64,000 nt of DNA from Agapetus fuscipes (taxonomy: Eukaryota > Arthropoda > Insecta > Trichoptera > Glossosomatidae), in the NCBI GenBank assembly GCA_951799405.1, contig OX637337.1, positions 13,328,347 through 13,392,346 on the forward strand, given 5' to 3'. Numbering within the stretch: position 1 is the first letter of the stretch; each line of letters opens with the position of its first letter. The notes beneath the pieces are model-generated. The model was not told the origin of the DNA, searched no databases, and saw nothing but the letters and a program-made list of their open reading frames with translations. Both the position numbers and the translations under genes were made by a program. Positions 54,925 through 64,000 of the stretch are shown here, piece after piece.

Positions 54925-55555
54925 ATTTCGACATCTTAAAGGAGAAACTGAAAAAGTGTCATTTTATGGAGCTAATTTGGGTTTCTCAGATGTATGCATT
55001 TTTAAAAGAAAGAAGTGTGACCATCCCGTAGTTTAGAAGTTTGTCACGAGCACTTCCTTATAATTAGTTCACTTACTATGAGAAGTTACTCTCCATAAAA
55101 ATATGTTTTATCCACGATTTCTCAAATCAGTGAATTAGTACTTTTTAAGTTTTACCTATAAGATATACAGAGTGAATGTAAAAGAAGATTATGAATGAAC
55201 TAAAAGAAGTTCCTAGGTCAGAATATGAATAAGTGGAGAAGATTCTGCAGAGGTTTTGGTCACCACTTGTGGAATGGCGACAGCGTTACAGCTACAGTTA
55301 GGTACTAGATACCCAAACAAAACATTGTCATGGAGTGGGCAATACTCTTGAGGTCCCTCACAATGGCCTGAGAGGGTGACGAATGCTCTGATCGACCAGC
55401 TAAGCTTTGCGTCGACGCTAATAATACTTGCGAATCATCAAAAAAATGTTCCGAATCAATCGATGACGATAAAGGTTTATATTGTGAGTAGACACATTGC
55501 ATGGAACCGTCACGATTCACAAAAATGGTTTATTTTATAAGACTGAAGACACTAT
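54925..55555. other. Unassigned sequence with small dispersed repeat
   Basis: 55232-55305 holds TTCTGCAGAGGTTTTGGTCA and GGAATGGCGACAGCGTTACA, the family also noted at 28195. A minus-strand frame at 55305-55520 has no homology I recognise. Confidence 0.35.
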
Positions 55556-55559
55556 TATA

Positions 55560-55645
55560 ATCTTTAATCTAAGTTGCAAAGATATATAAACATTCAAGGC
55601 TCATATTTAATGCATACCCACAAACAAACATAATATGTTATTCTA
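55560..55645 (-). repeat. Rep-A 3' part
   Basis: CTTTAATCTAAGTTGCAAAG, then ATGCATACCCACAAACAAAC. Confidence 0.7.
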
Positions 55646-56277
55646 CTATATGATAATATCATTAAAAATAATAACTCCTTGAGGGCCAACAGTTAAGAAC
55701 AAGCTGAACAACCGCCATTTTATCTTCTGAAAGTGTCACCCTTCGACAAGGTAGGGTAGTTAGTGTAATGGATACCTAGAGATACAGCTGCAGGCACAGC
55801 TATCAGTGGCCACCCGCACTAATTGTACGTAAGTAATAACGATCACTAGTGTTGGGCATTTACATAATTCGGTGCTTGTCGCGCCCGACTGCGTGCGGCG
55901 CGCGCTCTACCGTGTTGTACCACTCATTACCCATCTCTACTCCACTTCTCTGTCTGTACAGCTCTGTAGTCTGTAGTCTGTACACTTCCCATGCCAACAT
56001 ACACTAATTACATCAACTGATACATTGTTACGTTATCGGAATCAACTCAGTCGGCAGTTCACAGCGAAGGGATTCAAATCAACTCAATTTTTAGGCGCAT
56101 GTTGAATGTACCCACAGATCACGGAATGTACCAGTGCACTAGGCTAATTCTTAAAATGAGAAATTAACGAAAACTACCTATTTACTACTGTTTATGAGAG
56201 TAGGGAGAGTAGAGAAGAACGCAAAAAATACTCATAAATAGCTGATACAGAATCGGGTTCAGGGTTTATTGAGATTG

Positions 56278-56540
56278 ATGGTACCCAATCGCATCTTGGT
56301 ACCGACACTGATGTATGGAAGTAAGGCGTGGACAGTTAATGAATGTTATCTGAGTAAAGTACGTACGGTTTAAATGGCTTTCCTGAGAGCAATGACGCTA
56401 AATGATTGAAGACTTAAAAGAGTTCGCAACGATTGGGTGATGAACGAGTGTGGTATAAAAGAGAATATGAGAATGAAAGTACAAAAAAGCACAATGAGAT
56501 GGTTCGGACATCTAGAAAGAATGGATGATGAACAAACTAG
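56278..56540 (+). pseudogene. RTE-type reverse transcriptase C-terminal remnant
   Basis: One frame reads LVPTLMYGSKAWTVNECYL, then a stop, AFLRAMTLND, another stop, RVRNDWVMNECGIKEN and STMRWFGHLERMDDEQ. The order YGSEAW...R..R.......MRWFGH..RM is the well-known C-terminal signature of RTE/BovB-type and related non-LTR elements. There are two in-frame stops; RT and endonuclease parts are absent. Confidence 0.85.
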
Positions 56541-57379
56541 CCTTTGAATCTCAACTTTAGGTCGACAGCAATCTTGTTTAGTAAATTTTAAGATTGACCT
56601 TGATTTCAGTGTAGGTATATTTTGTCAAGGGCAAACAGTCCCATATCGCTGGAACGTCATGTCACAAAGTTTTCCCAGATTTACTACATTTCTACCTTTT
56701 GAATCTCAGCTTTGGGTTGTAAGCTCGTAAGCAATCTAGGTTTGTAAATTTGTTAGTTTGACCCTGATTTTAGTCTGCATCTCTTCAAGGACAAGTGCCT
56801 CCAGGAATTGATTTGTTTCTATTGAGCAGCTTTGATTTCTGGCAGCAGACTACCGCGATATTTGATATCTCTAATTTGCGGTCAGCTGGTTTGCGGTGGG
56901 CGCAGACTATGTGACTCAATATCACCACCACAAAACTACAACAAAAAATAAGTTTAACCATTTTTTTCACAAATGGCCCCAGTTAGACCATGCAAATCTA
57001 TTATTGTTTTGCTGATTTCTTCTACCGAATTCTGTAGCTTTACTCATCTTTGTAAGAAATTTAAATTTAAATGTTTTGGTCACGCAGAATGCCTTGATTG
57101 ACTCGTACATTTAAATATTTTTGTCTGCAATTATTAGACCATGTTTGATGGGAAAATCTATGGTAAATTTAGTTATTTATTTCCCAGTAAGGTAAATAAG
57201 ATGAATAAACTAGTATAAAGTATAGTATAGCAATGGCGTTCGTTGTATGTCTGCGTGCCCCATTATCTTACATAGTTGGCTATATTACCAACACCGCTCA
57301 CAGCGCGGCGCCTGGGCAAAAGGGGAACAGTGATCTTTGCTAGCGTGGACCAATGGGCAGATAACTTATTTGATTATTT

Positions 57380-57510
57380 CCTTATTTCTTTTCACAAGTA
57401 AAGGGGTCGGCTTTACTCCGACCACTTCACTTCAAGTTGTTTTCCTCAGCTCCCAAGTTTTCCTGTTCTCATTTCTTGTAAAGACTTAGTAAATCTTGCC
57501 GATATCAACC
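57380..57510 (-). repeat. Rep-B middle part
   Basis: AAAGGGGTCGGCTTTACTCC, then TCCCAAGTTTTCCTGTTCTC and TAAATCTTGCCGATAT. Confidence 0.7.
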
Positions 57511-57769
57511 AATTATCAACAAATAAAAATCAACAGCAATCTCACTTGCAGAGATAGGAGTATATACTAACATCTGCAGTCCACTTATTTTTCACATAAA
57601 CATAGTTCCGTTGAACTTTCGAGACCATTCCCTCGCAGGTGGACTGACATAATCGTTACGTCACATTTGAGATCCACTACCCGTGCACACACACAAGCAG
57701 GCACGTGCACACCATCAAATAGGTCTCATTGTTAATTCACAACATCTCTTTTTATTTCGCGCTGTACAG

Positions 57770-57890
57770 TGCGCGCCTCCCTCCCGAGGGCGGGAGGGAG
57801 TTGAGGTATAATCCGGGTCGTGAGTTGCCCACCTACCCCCAAGTAGAGTCGGAGAGGGGGGGGGGTGGAAGATAGGGTAGGAGGTAGGTG
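57770..57890. other. G/C-rich patch with hairpin and G runs
   Basis: CCTCCCTCCCGAGGGCGGGA can fold back on itself. A run of 10 G at 57857 is followed by further short G runs (TGGAAGATAGGGTAGGAGGT), giving quadruplex-forming potential. Confidence 0.5.
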
Positions 57891-58094
57891 GTTTAGGTCG
57901 CCAGTGGGTAGCACAGACCGACATCTATTTTTTGTCTCACCCCTGACAGAGACTCCATACTTTGAGCATCGAATTCAGGGTTGCCGAAGATATACACTTG
58001 TATATCTTCGTAAATTACTTTTTTGATACGAACGGGTTTTACTTTGTTAGACACTAGACAATTGTAATCTATGTTGAAAAGATGTAACACTTAT

Positions 58095-58490
58095 TTAATT
58101 AACATTTATCAACATTGATGTATATTTGATGCTCGCCCAAAAGCAGACAACTCGGAGGGGAAGAGAGGAAGATGAAGATCCGCTAAGGTAAAGACAGCAG
58201 CAGGGACCTCGGTGGTTGGAGAGCTGAGGGCAGCTTAGTCAAGAGAGAACTCTAGAACTTAGAAGAGAGGTTGCTTTCAATAGGTTCACAGAGCTTAGCA
58301 ATGAGGAAGCGGATTAAAAAGAAGAAGAATTATAGCCCGCAAACAGACAAGTGTAAATTCGCGCTAACACATGCTGCACGTGTGCCAACTTACAACATAA
58401 ACCAAATGTTAAATGAAAATAAACGTTTGCAACTCTGGCCACCTTTTCCTAAAATAGGGGTTACATTGAGAACAGTAATCCAAGTTTGAA
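58095..58490 (-). repeat. Rep-A copy split by a 184-bp insertion
   Basis: The family sequence GCCCACAAGCAGACAA is duplicated: 58135-58150 and 58335-58350 are both versions of it. The 184 bp between (58151-58334) are foreign and end in an A/G-rich AAAAAGAAGAAGAATTATA. The 16-bp target duplication and purine-rich end indicate a retroposed insert. A weak frame (AFNRFTELSNEEAD) may be the end of an RTE-type protein. Confidence 0.7.
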
Positions 58491-58499
58491 CCTACAAAA

Positions 58500-58675
58500 A
58501 CGAAATTACACAAATAGTGCGACTTCTTACGGCGTTGTACTCAAAGGGCTCAAAGGAATGTAAGTATTATGTATTTATTTTTACATGTTGAGGTTGGGGT
58601 TTCTCAGCTCCCAAGGGGGCTGGTTCTTATTTCCTATAAAGACTGATTATACCTTGCCGGCGTTTTAACTGCCCA
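58500..58675 (-). repeat. Rep-B copy, diverged
   Basis: AATAGTGCGACTTCTTACGG, then CCCAAGGGGGCTGGTTCTTA and TACCTTGCCGGCGTTTTAAC. Confidence 0.7.
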
Positions 58676-58809
58676 TTTATATATACAATATACAAGTATA
58701 TTAATATGAGCAGCTTTTAAAAACAAAGTTTTCGCATGTTTCCAGAAGCGCAGGTTTTCAATACTTTTAAAGGCTCAGTAAGCCATGGGACCGCATTGTA
58801 TTTATCTGT

Positions 58810-59625
58810 ACTTAATCTAGGTTGCAAAGATTAATTATAAACATTTAAACACACAAGAGCTTTGACTCTTTTTGGTGAGGTACAGCATATAAAACAATTG
58901 AATTATGTAGTAGAAATAAGTTTAAAAAAAAAAAAAATGTACTAAAAATGTCTAATATTAATAAAAAAAATAAAAAAAATAAAATGCCCACAAGCAGACA
59001 TATTATGTAAAGACAAAAAAGGTTCGCTGTTGTGAGAATTTTCGTTGTTCTTTTATGGTTGAGAGATGAATAGACCTTACCGGTATCTATACTATGATTC
59101 CAAAAAACCTACCCTATTTGATATGCTGAGATTTCGAGAAAATAATTCCATAAATTAAATCATAATAACAACATTTAAATGCCTGGAAAAAATGCTTTTA
59201 TGTACGGGGCTAAGAATTAATAATAATGAGTGGGTATTGATAATGGGGAGCGTATAAAATATCCCAATTTGTATGGCAGGTAGAAACTTGAGGGAGAGGG
59301 ATGGCGATATGTACTGCTTCGGGGTGTGAGGGAGAAAGATGACGCGTGGCTGTTCAAGCAGGGTGCTGCCAGTACTAAACATATTTTTTGTCTTTTTTAT
59401 TTGTTAAACTTGTTGGTAGAGGAAACTGGAAAGTATGCTGATTTATTTGGTGAGTGCTGTTATCACTGGAAACCGAACCCCAGGGCCCTTTGCGAGCTTA
59501 GATAGAGCGCCAACTCAAGCCGAGTCAACCTTCTAAGCAGGCATCTATTCATTATTTAGAAAAAGTGAAAATGTGAGGTATGACAACACCGTGAAGACTA
59601 CCGATAACAACGGTCTACTAACAAT
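58810..59625. other. AT-rich sequence with repeat scraps
   Basis: Short reversed Rep-A pieces at 58810-58850 and 58980-59005. A G-rich patch at 59285-59345 is shared with 30712 and 35560. A reversed CR1/L2 3' UTR fragment lies at 59440-59505. No gene seen. Confidence 0.45.
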
Positions 59626-60067
59626 TCATAATCTAAGTTGCAAAGTTCATGAACGTTTGAATTCACGCTTAGGTACACATGCTATAAAACCCGAAAAAAG
59701 AATGAGGGTAAGGTCTGAAAATCTTGTTATTTTTTCTTGCAACATGTGGCATTGTGTGAACCACAAATATCTAAAAAAATGAAATAATAAGAAAATATAC
59801 AGATTTATAAATTACACTGACCTAATTTTTCTTCTTTTTTGATGATGACGATTCTTCCTTACTTCGACTGTTCTTTTATCTTTTCAAAAGTCATCCTCGA
59901 TGTTTTTTTCTCGTTTCTATCCATGTCATTTATTAAACCTTTCACAAACTCCTACTTTCTTTCTTCCAAAATCTTTTCACATTTCCTTAAATTTTAACTT
60001 CTTAGTAAATAAGGCTATATCTCAGAATGACCTATATATATTTATCAGACCTATAAATATTTATCAG

Positions 60068-60310
60068 AATTCCTTGACTTATAGGTTGGTATGAGGCTGA
60101 CCACCCATACTGTAAAAAATGGTTCACTTTGCCAATGTCACCCCTGTTTCAGGGAATGTCGGCAAGAGTTGCAGGGCTTATGTTCATTTGAGGTTTGGAT
60201 TTTATTTGTAAGTACACAATCAGCATTTGTAAGCGCGAACTACACGTGTTTGTTTGTGGGCATACATCTGAGAGCTTTGAATGAATATATCCTTGCAACT
60301 TAGATTATTA
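60068..60310 (+). repeat. Rep-A copy, full length, youngest pair member
   Basis: ATTCCTTGACTTATAGGTTG to GCAACTTAGATTATTATTAT, nearly identical to 8850-9090 (one difference noticed near the start, GAGGCTGACC against GAGGTTGACC). The tail has turned into an (ATT)n microsatellite (60302-60326). Confidence 0.92.
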
Positions 60311-60329
60311 TTATTATTATTATTATAAC

Positions 60330-62015
60330 CTATGATTTATTTTACAAATTTGAAGACAGCTAAATACTGCATTAAAACTGATAATTTATATTTATTTTAA
60401 TTCCTGACAATTACTTTAAAAATAGAGTAATTATTATTTATGAGGGTAGATACATTTATTTTACAAGTTTATTATTTTAACATTTTGTTGTAAGTTTGAG
60501 GTTCACCCTCACCACTCACCATAGTGTAGCCACCAAAGATTGTAAGAGCAAGCGAGACACCGCGATACAAATGTATAGCTCTCTCTATCCATTGTGATCT
60601 GAATTGTGCACAAAAGAATCATATGTACAATACTCATATACAAAAATAGCCTAACGAATAGTAAGCATAAAGACTGTAATAGAATATTTGTAAAGAGCAG
60701 TTAGTTCTGTTTTGCAAAGCCTCCGCCATGTGGTTTATCCGAGTGCGAATGAAACAGAGAATGCTCGTTTTCCATGGAGTGTGAGCGAGATGGTACTACT
60801 CACTCATTTAGTGTGCGCCAAACCGCGGTGAAGCTAGAACGCGCGTCCTAGATTCGAAAATTCAAATTTAAATTTCGAACGTGTCGCGAGTGTTGACTGT
60901 TGAAAAACATTAAAAAACAAAATAAAACGTGCGTCTAAGTATTATAAACCTACCAAATTTTTATTTTTAATGGGTTTATAGTTATAATTTGCCATTTTCT
61001 CTGTGTTTTTACTGTGGATGCGGTGTGTGTTTCTTTTCAATGTATTTGTGACGAATGCTTATTGTGTTTTATGTAGGTACCACGTTTTGCCGGAACACAT
61101 TTTTATATCGCTCTTCCATGCAAAAGAAACGCACACTCTCTTTTGCCATTTTGACATGGATAACACAATAACAAATTACCAATTTGAAGATTTAAAAGTA
61201 ATAAAGTGAACCATCAGGTTTGTTTTGTAAGTCTTATGAAATAGTTTGCTGGTCATTTAAAAAAAAAACGATGTTTTTATGATAGAATATACTATTGGAA
61301 CTAAGTACCCTAAAATGTAAAGTTTTTTATTAATGAAATAAAAATGTACTTAAATAACAATATTTTTTGGTACAGAACTTAAAAATCTCCTGTAAGCTGT
61401 AGTTCTTTAACTATGTACCTACAAGGCAACATTTTTAACAACCACGTTTTTAAAACATTTACTTAAATGCTAAGCGTTTTACTTTATTTTGTGTTTTTTT
61501 TATCAACCCATTCTCAGAGTACCTCTATTAAGTAATTAATACCTATTAGGCTTATTTACAGAAGTAAAGTTGTAATACAGTTCACTTGATTCGTTAGTCA
61601 ATCTTGGTCAACACAAATTGACAACCTATCTATTCTGCCTAATCAACTTATATTTTAACAAATCAATTAATTATTCTTAACGTAGGTATCTTAACGACGT
61701 TGTTTGTTACTGAATGTAAATACGAAAATAATTAACGAGAATGGATTGAATTTAATTAACGTGTATCATTGCAAAACGAAGAGGAATTTAATAATGATTG
61801 CTCTGTTTGTGTATTAATTGATAATTAAATGCGCTGTTTATTGTGTATTGTAACAGATATCGCCTATTTAGAAATGCGATTGCTCATCAATAATGCATTT
61901 ATTTGGAAAATATTTCGTATTAAGTAATAATTGTGTTGTCTCATTAATTTCGTAATGAAATTGAAATTTCAAAATGTTTATGCACCGTAAAGTTGTGAAA
62001 TTGACAACTAAAATT
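60330..62015. other. AT-rich sequence, no gene established
   Basis: 60700-60900 is richer in CG words (GAACGCGCGTCC, AACGTGTCGCGAG) and might be a 5' exon or promoter, but no coding exon could be tied to it. The frame at 61003-61209 has no homology I recognise. Confidence 0.35.
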
Positions 62016-62020
62016 TTTAA

Positions 62021-62179
62021 CGAGGTCCGTATATTTTTGAATTTGGAACTTTTTCTCGGCGAGCAAACTTGTGTGGGGCTGTCATCTTAGGAACCAATAA
62101 CATTTGTATGTCTTTTCCCTAGCAACCCCTGCCAGGTGACGACACAATTTTGTCTATGTCAATTCACGCGTGGACCTCA
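62021..62179 (-). mobile_element. Rep-D element, complete with both terminal inverted repeats
   Basis: CGAGGTCCG at the left and CGTGGACCTCA at the right end are inverted repeats, with TTAA immediately outside both ends (62017-62020 and about 62180-62183). About 159 bp. This defines the family as a short non-autonomous DNA element whose target duplication may be TTAA. Confidence 0.8.
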
Positions 62180-62737
62180 TTAACGCGCTTTTATTTATAG
62201 CATAATAAAATTATTCGATTTTAAGGTATGTACGAGTACAATAAGCTGGTAAGTAATTAAAATATGAGATGCACATTTTGTCAGTTAGCCACACCATAAA
62301 CAAAAATAAAGCATCCGTCAAAATTTAAATTCAAATTTCGAACCGCGAGATGTTCCACCGCATTAAGTTGAGTGTATGTGTGAGTGGGAGTGTGTTGGTA
62401 GTTTAAATTGTCTTGTGTGAGAGTGTGCGTTGGCAGTCGATATCCGTTCACACCTTTTGGCGGTGCACTTATGCCATGCCATTATCCCCCTTGTGTACCA
62501 CACCGCAAGGCACATTTTACCTCAGCAAAGTAGTCCACGTGGACCCGAGACTCGCTAAATGTAACCTGAGTAAACACGAACAAGCTGCTATACCAGCCCG
62601 CGCAGAAAACATCTGTACACAACATACACTCTTCATACAAATCATTCGATAATACGAAATATATTATCACAAAATTTATAATTGTGTTTGATTTTTTTCA
62701 TTTCGGGGTGTAGCGTAATTGGTCGGTTAAAGTTCTA

Positions 62738-62975
62738 TACACAGCGTATAATTTACATAGGAATGTTATACAGTTTGAACACGATAATTCGTGCGGGCGG
62801 AGTACTTGTGTTTGACGCTTTTCCATAGAGGCGGGAGGTTGCCGACCCAAAGAGCGTCACCTAATTGGATGTTTAAACATCTGTACACAACGTGTAATTT
62901 ACAATGGAATGTTACATACTTCAGACGTAAATTAATATCGGTTACTCACTTGTGTTTGACGCTTTTCTACATAAT
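62738..62975. repeat. Two-unit direct duplication of about 90-140 bp
   Basis: CTATACACAGCGTATAATTT to TGTGTTTGACGCTTTTCCAT (62738-62826) is repeated as CTGTACACAACGTGTAATTT to TGTGTTTGACGCTTTTCTAC (62880-62972). Diverged, therefore old. Confidence 0.65.
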
Positions 62976-62979
62976 CTGC

Positions 62980-63455
62980 CGGCATGGTTATTTATTACTA
63001 GTATTTCTTTAAAATTTTATGATAAATTGTGAATATCGATTCATATTTTTTTGTACGTTTTGTTCTAAATTTAAAGAGTTGTAAAATGTACCTAGTATCT
63101 AATAACAATATTATTAGTATAATAATTGGGTAGGTTAAAAATATACTGTATTTTTGTGTATTTGTTTTTTTTTTGTTATGGGTTTTTTTATTGTTCACTC
63201 TTCAACCCGCTTTTATATTATCCCTTCCCACTTTTCATCATCCGTCTCTTTCTCTTTCCCCGACGGGTCCGACATTTTTATTTTACTTTTTTCGACATCT
63301 GTTTTTCCGTTCGTTCCCGGAGCCATTTTTTTGCTTCGAGCGTTGACGTTGTGTCGACCTTTTTAGTTTTTACATCGTGAGAAATAATTGTTGTAAGGGG
63401 TAAAAAAAATAATGGATATGAAATACCTATTTAGAAAGAGCGTTCTTTTAAAATT
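62980..63455. other. Pyrimidine-rich and AT-rich sequence
   Basis: 63215-63310 is strongly C/T-rich on the plus strand (CCGTCTCTTTCTCTTTCCCC). No gene or repeat family identified. Confidence 0.35.
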
Positions 63456-63459
63456 TATG

Positions 63460-63625
63460 TAATCTATAATCTAAGTTCCAAATAGCCAAATAAATTAAAA
63501 CTCCACTTCTCTTTATGCACCCAAGAAGACATGTTGAAGTACGCGCACAAACATGCTGCAAGTTAATTTTATTCACATTACAATACCTGAATAAAAAAAT
63601 TACTTGAACTTAGCAGCTTTCGCTG
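63460..63625 (-). repeat. Rep-A copy, diverged
   Basis: TCTATAATCTAAGTTCCAAA, then AGAAGACATGTTGAAGTACG and ATGCTGCAAGTTA; the far end is lost. Confidence 0.65.
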
Positions 63626-64000
63626 TTTTACCGTGTAAATTGGTGACATTAGACTACGTGCCTTTTTCAAGCCGAATTATGTAGGTATTAGTTCTATGAA
63701 GAAGTACCTAGGTATATTGAGAAGATGTTAAAAAAACTGATAAAACTCAAATCGTGCCCTTTTAGAAGCCAGTCCTCAGTTGTGGATTGTGGAATGCCTT
63801 ACCGCATGAACAGTGAGCTACCGATTGAAAAGTTTCCGATAATTTCGGGTAGGTAATATTGAATAATGTATATCATATCCTTACCCGAAACCGAAAACAT
63901 ACTAAGTACTTATTCCTATATCCGTACCCATATCTAATTTTTTTGTTATCCGTAACATCTTTAATAGGCATATACTTATGTCTATTCAAGAAATAAATTA
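63626..64000. other. Sequence to window end, nothing recognised
   Basis: No coding frame of note and no repeat family identified. Confidence 0.35.

Noticed and set aside
61003..61209. 68-codon frame starting MFLLWMRCVF
   Set aside because: Hydrophobic start followed by mixed sequence, but no splice sites, no homology and no upstream promoter evidence strong enough to call a gene.
62413..62652. 79-codon frame
   Set aside because: No recognised motif and a comparably long frame on the opposite strand; treated as chance.

Overview
This is eukaryotic, almost certainly insect, nuclear DNA. It is AT-rich, carries spliced genes with GT-AG introns, and is packed with transposable elements. Many TAGGTAC/GTAGGTA runs (for example 44360-44610) and the SINE types suggest a moth or butterfly, but that is inference.

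Two host genes can be supported. (1) SMG5, a nonsense-mediated mRNA decay factor, lies on the minus strand. Its start exon is 19507-19580, its large central exon 16025-18341, and a GC-rich exon opening the PIN domain is 6865-7120. The reading frame joins exactly through both introns. The 3' end of the gene is not found and probably lies left of the window. (2) A small two-exon gene on the plus strand (20525-20582 joined to 20961-21109) encodes a 68-residue hydrophilic protein of unknown function, head-to-head with SMG5.

Layout. 1-5450: a Ty3/gypsy element with an uninterrupted gag-pol frame and a 3' LTR, then a non-LTR 3' remnant. 5615-6190: a PIF/Harbinger relic. 6.8-19.6 kb: SMG5. Its 8.9-kb second intron holds a pogo-like non-autonomous transposon with a provable empty site, a long foldback, a jockey-type relic and a nearly complete CR1/L2-like element. 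20.5-21.3 kb: the small gene. 21.3-64 kb: mostly repeats, including an internally deleted piggyBac (23721-25674), a 1-kb element in two inverted copies (22 and 35 kb), a 0.9-2 kb repeat with an expanded CA microsatellite (31-34 kb, 45-47 kb), two tRNA-derived SINE families, a TIR element beginning GAGGTCC, and a 32-bp minisatellite with ten copies (54605-54924).

Family names used below are local: Rep-A, about 237 bp, 5' TTCCTTGAC and 3' AACTTAGATTA, over 20 copies; Rep-B, tRNA-headed SINE; Rep-C, tRNA-headed SINE with a poly-A tail; Rep-D, GAGGTCC TIR element; Rep-E, long repeat rich in CCGTTTTTGAGAAAA; Rep-F, 1-kb element with a 116-bp palindrome. No CRISPR array, rRNA gene or convincing functional tRNA gene was seen.
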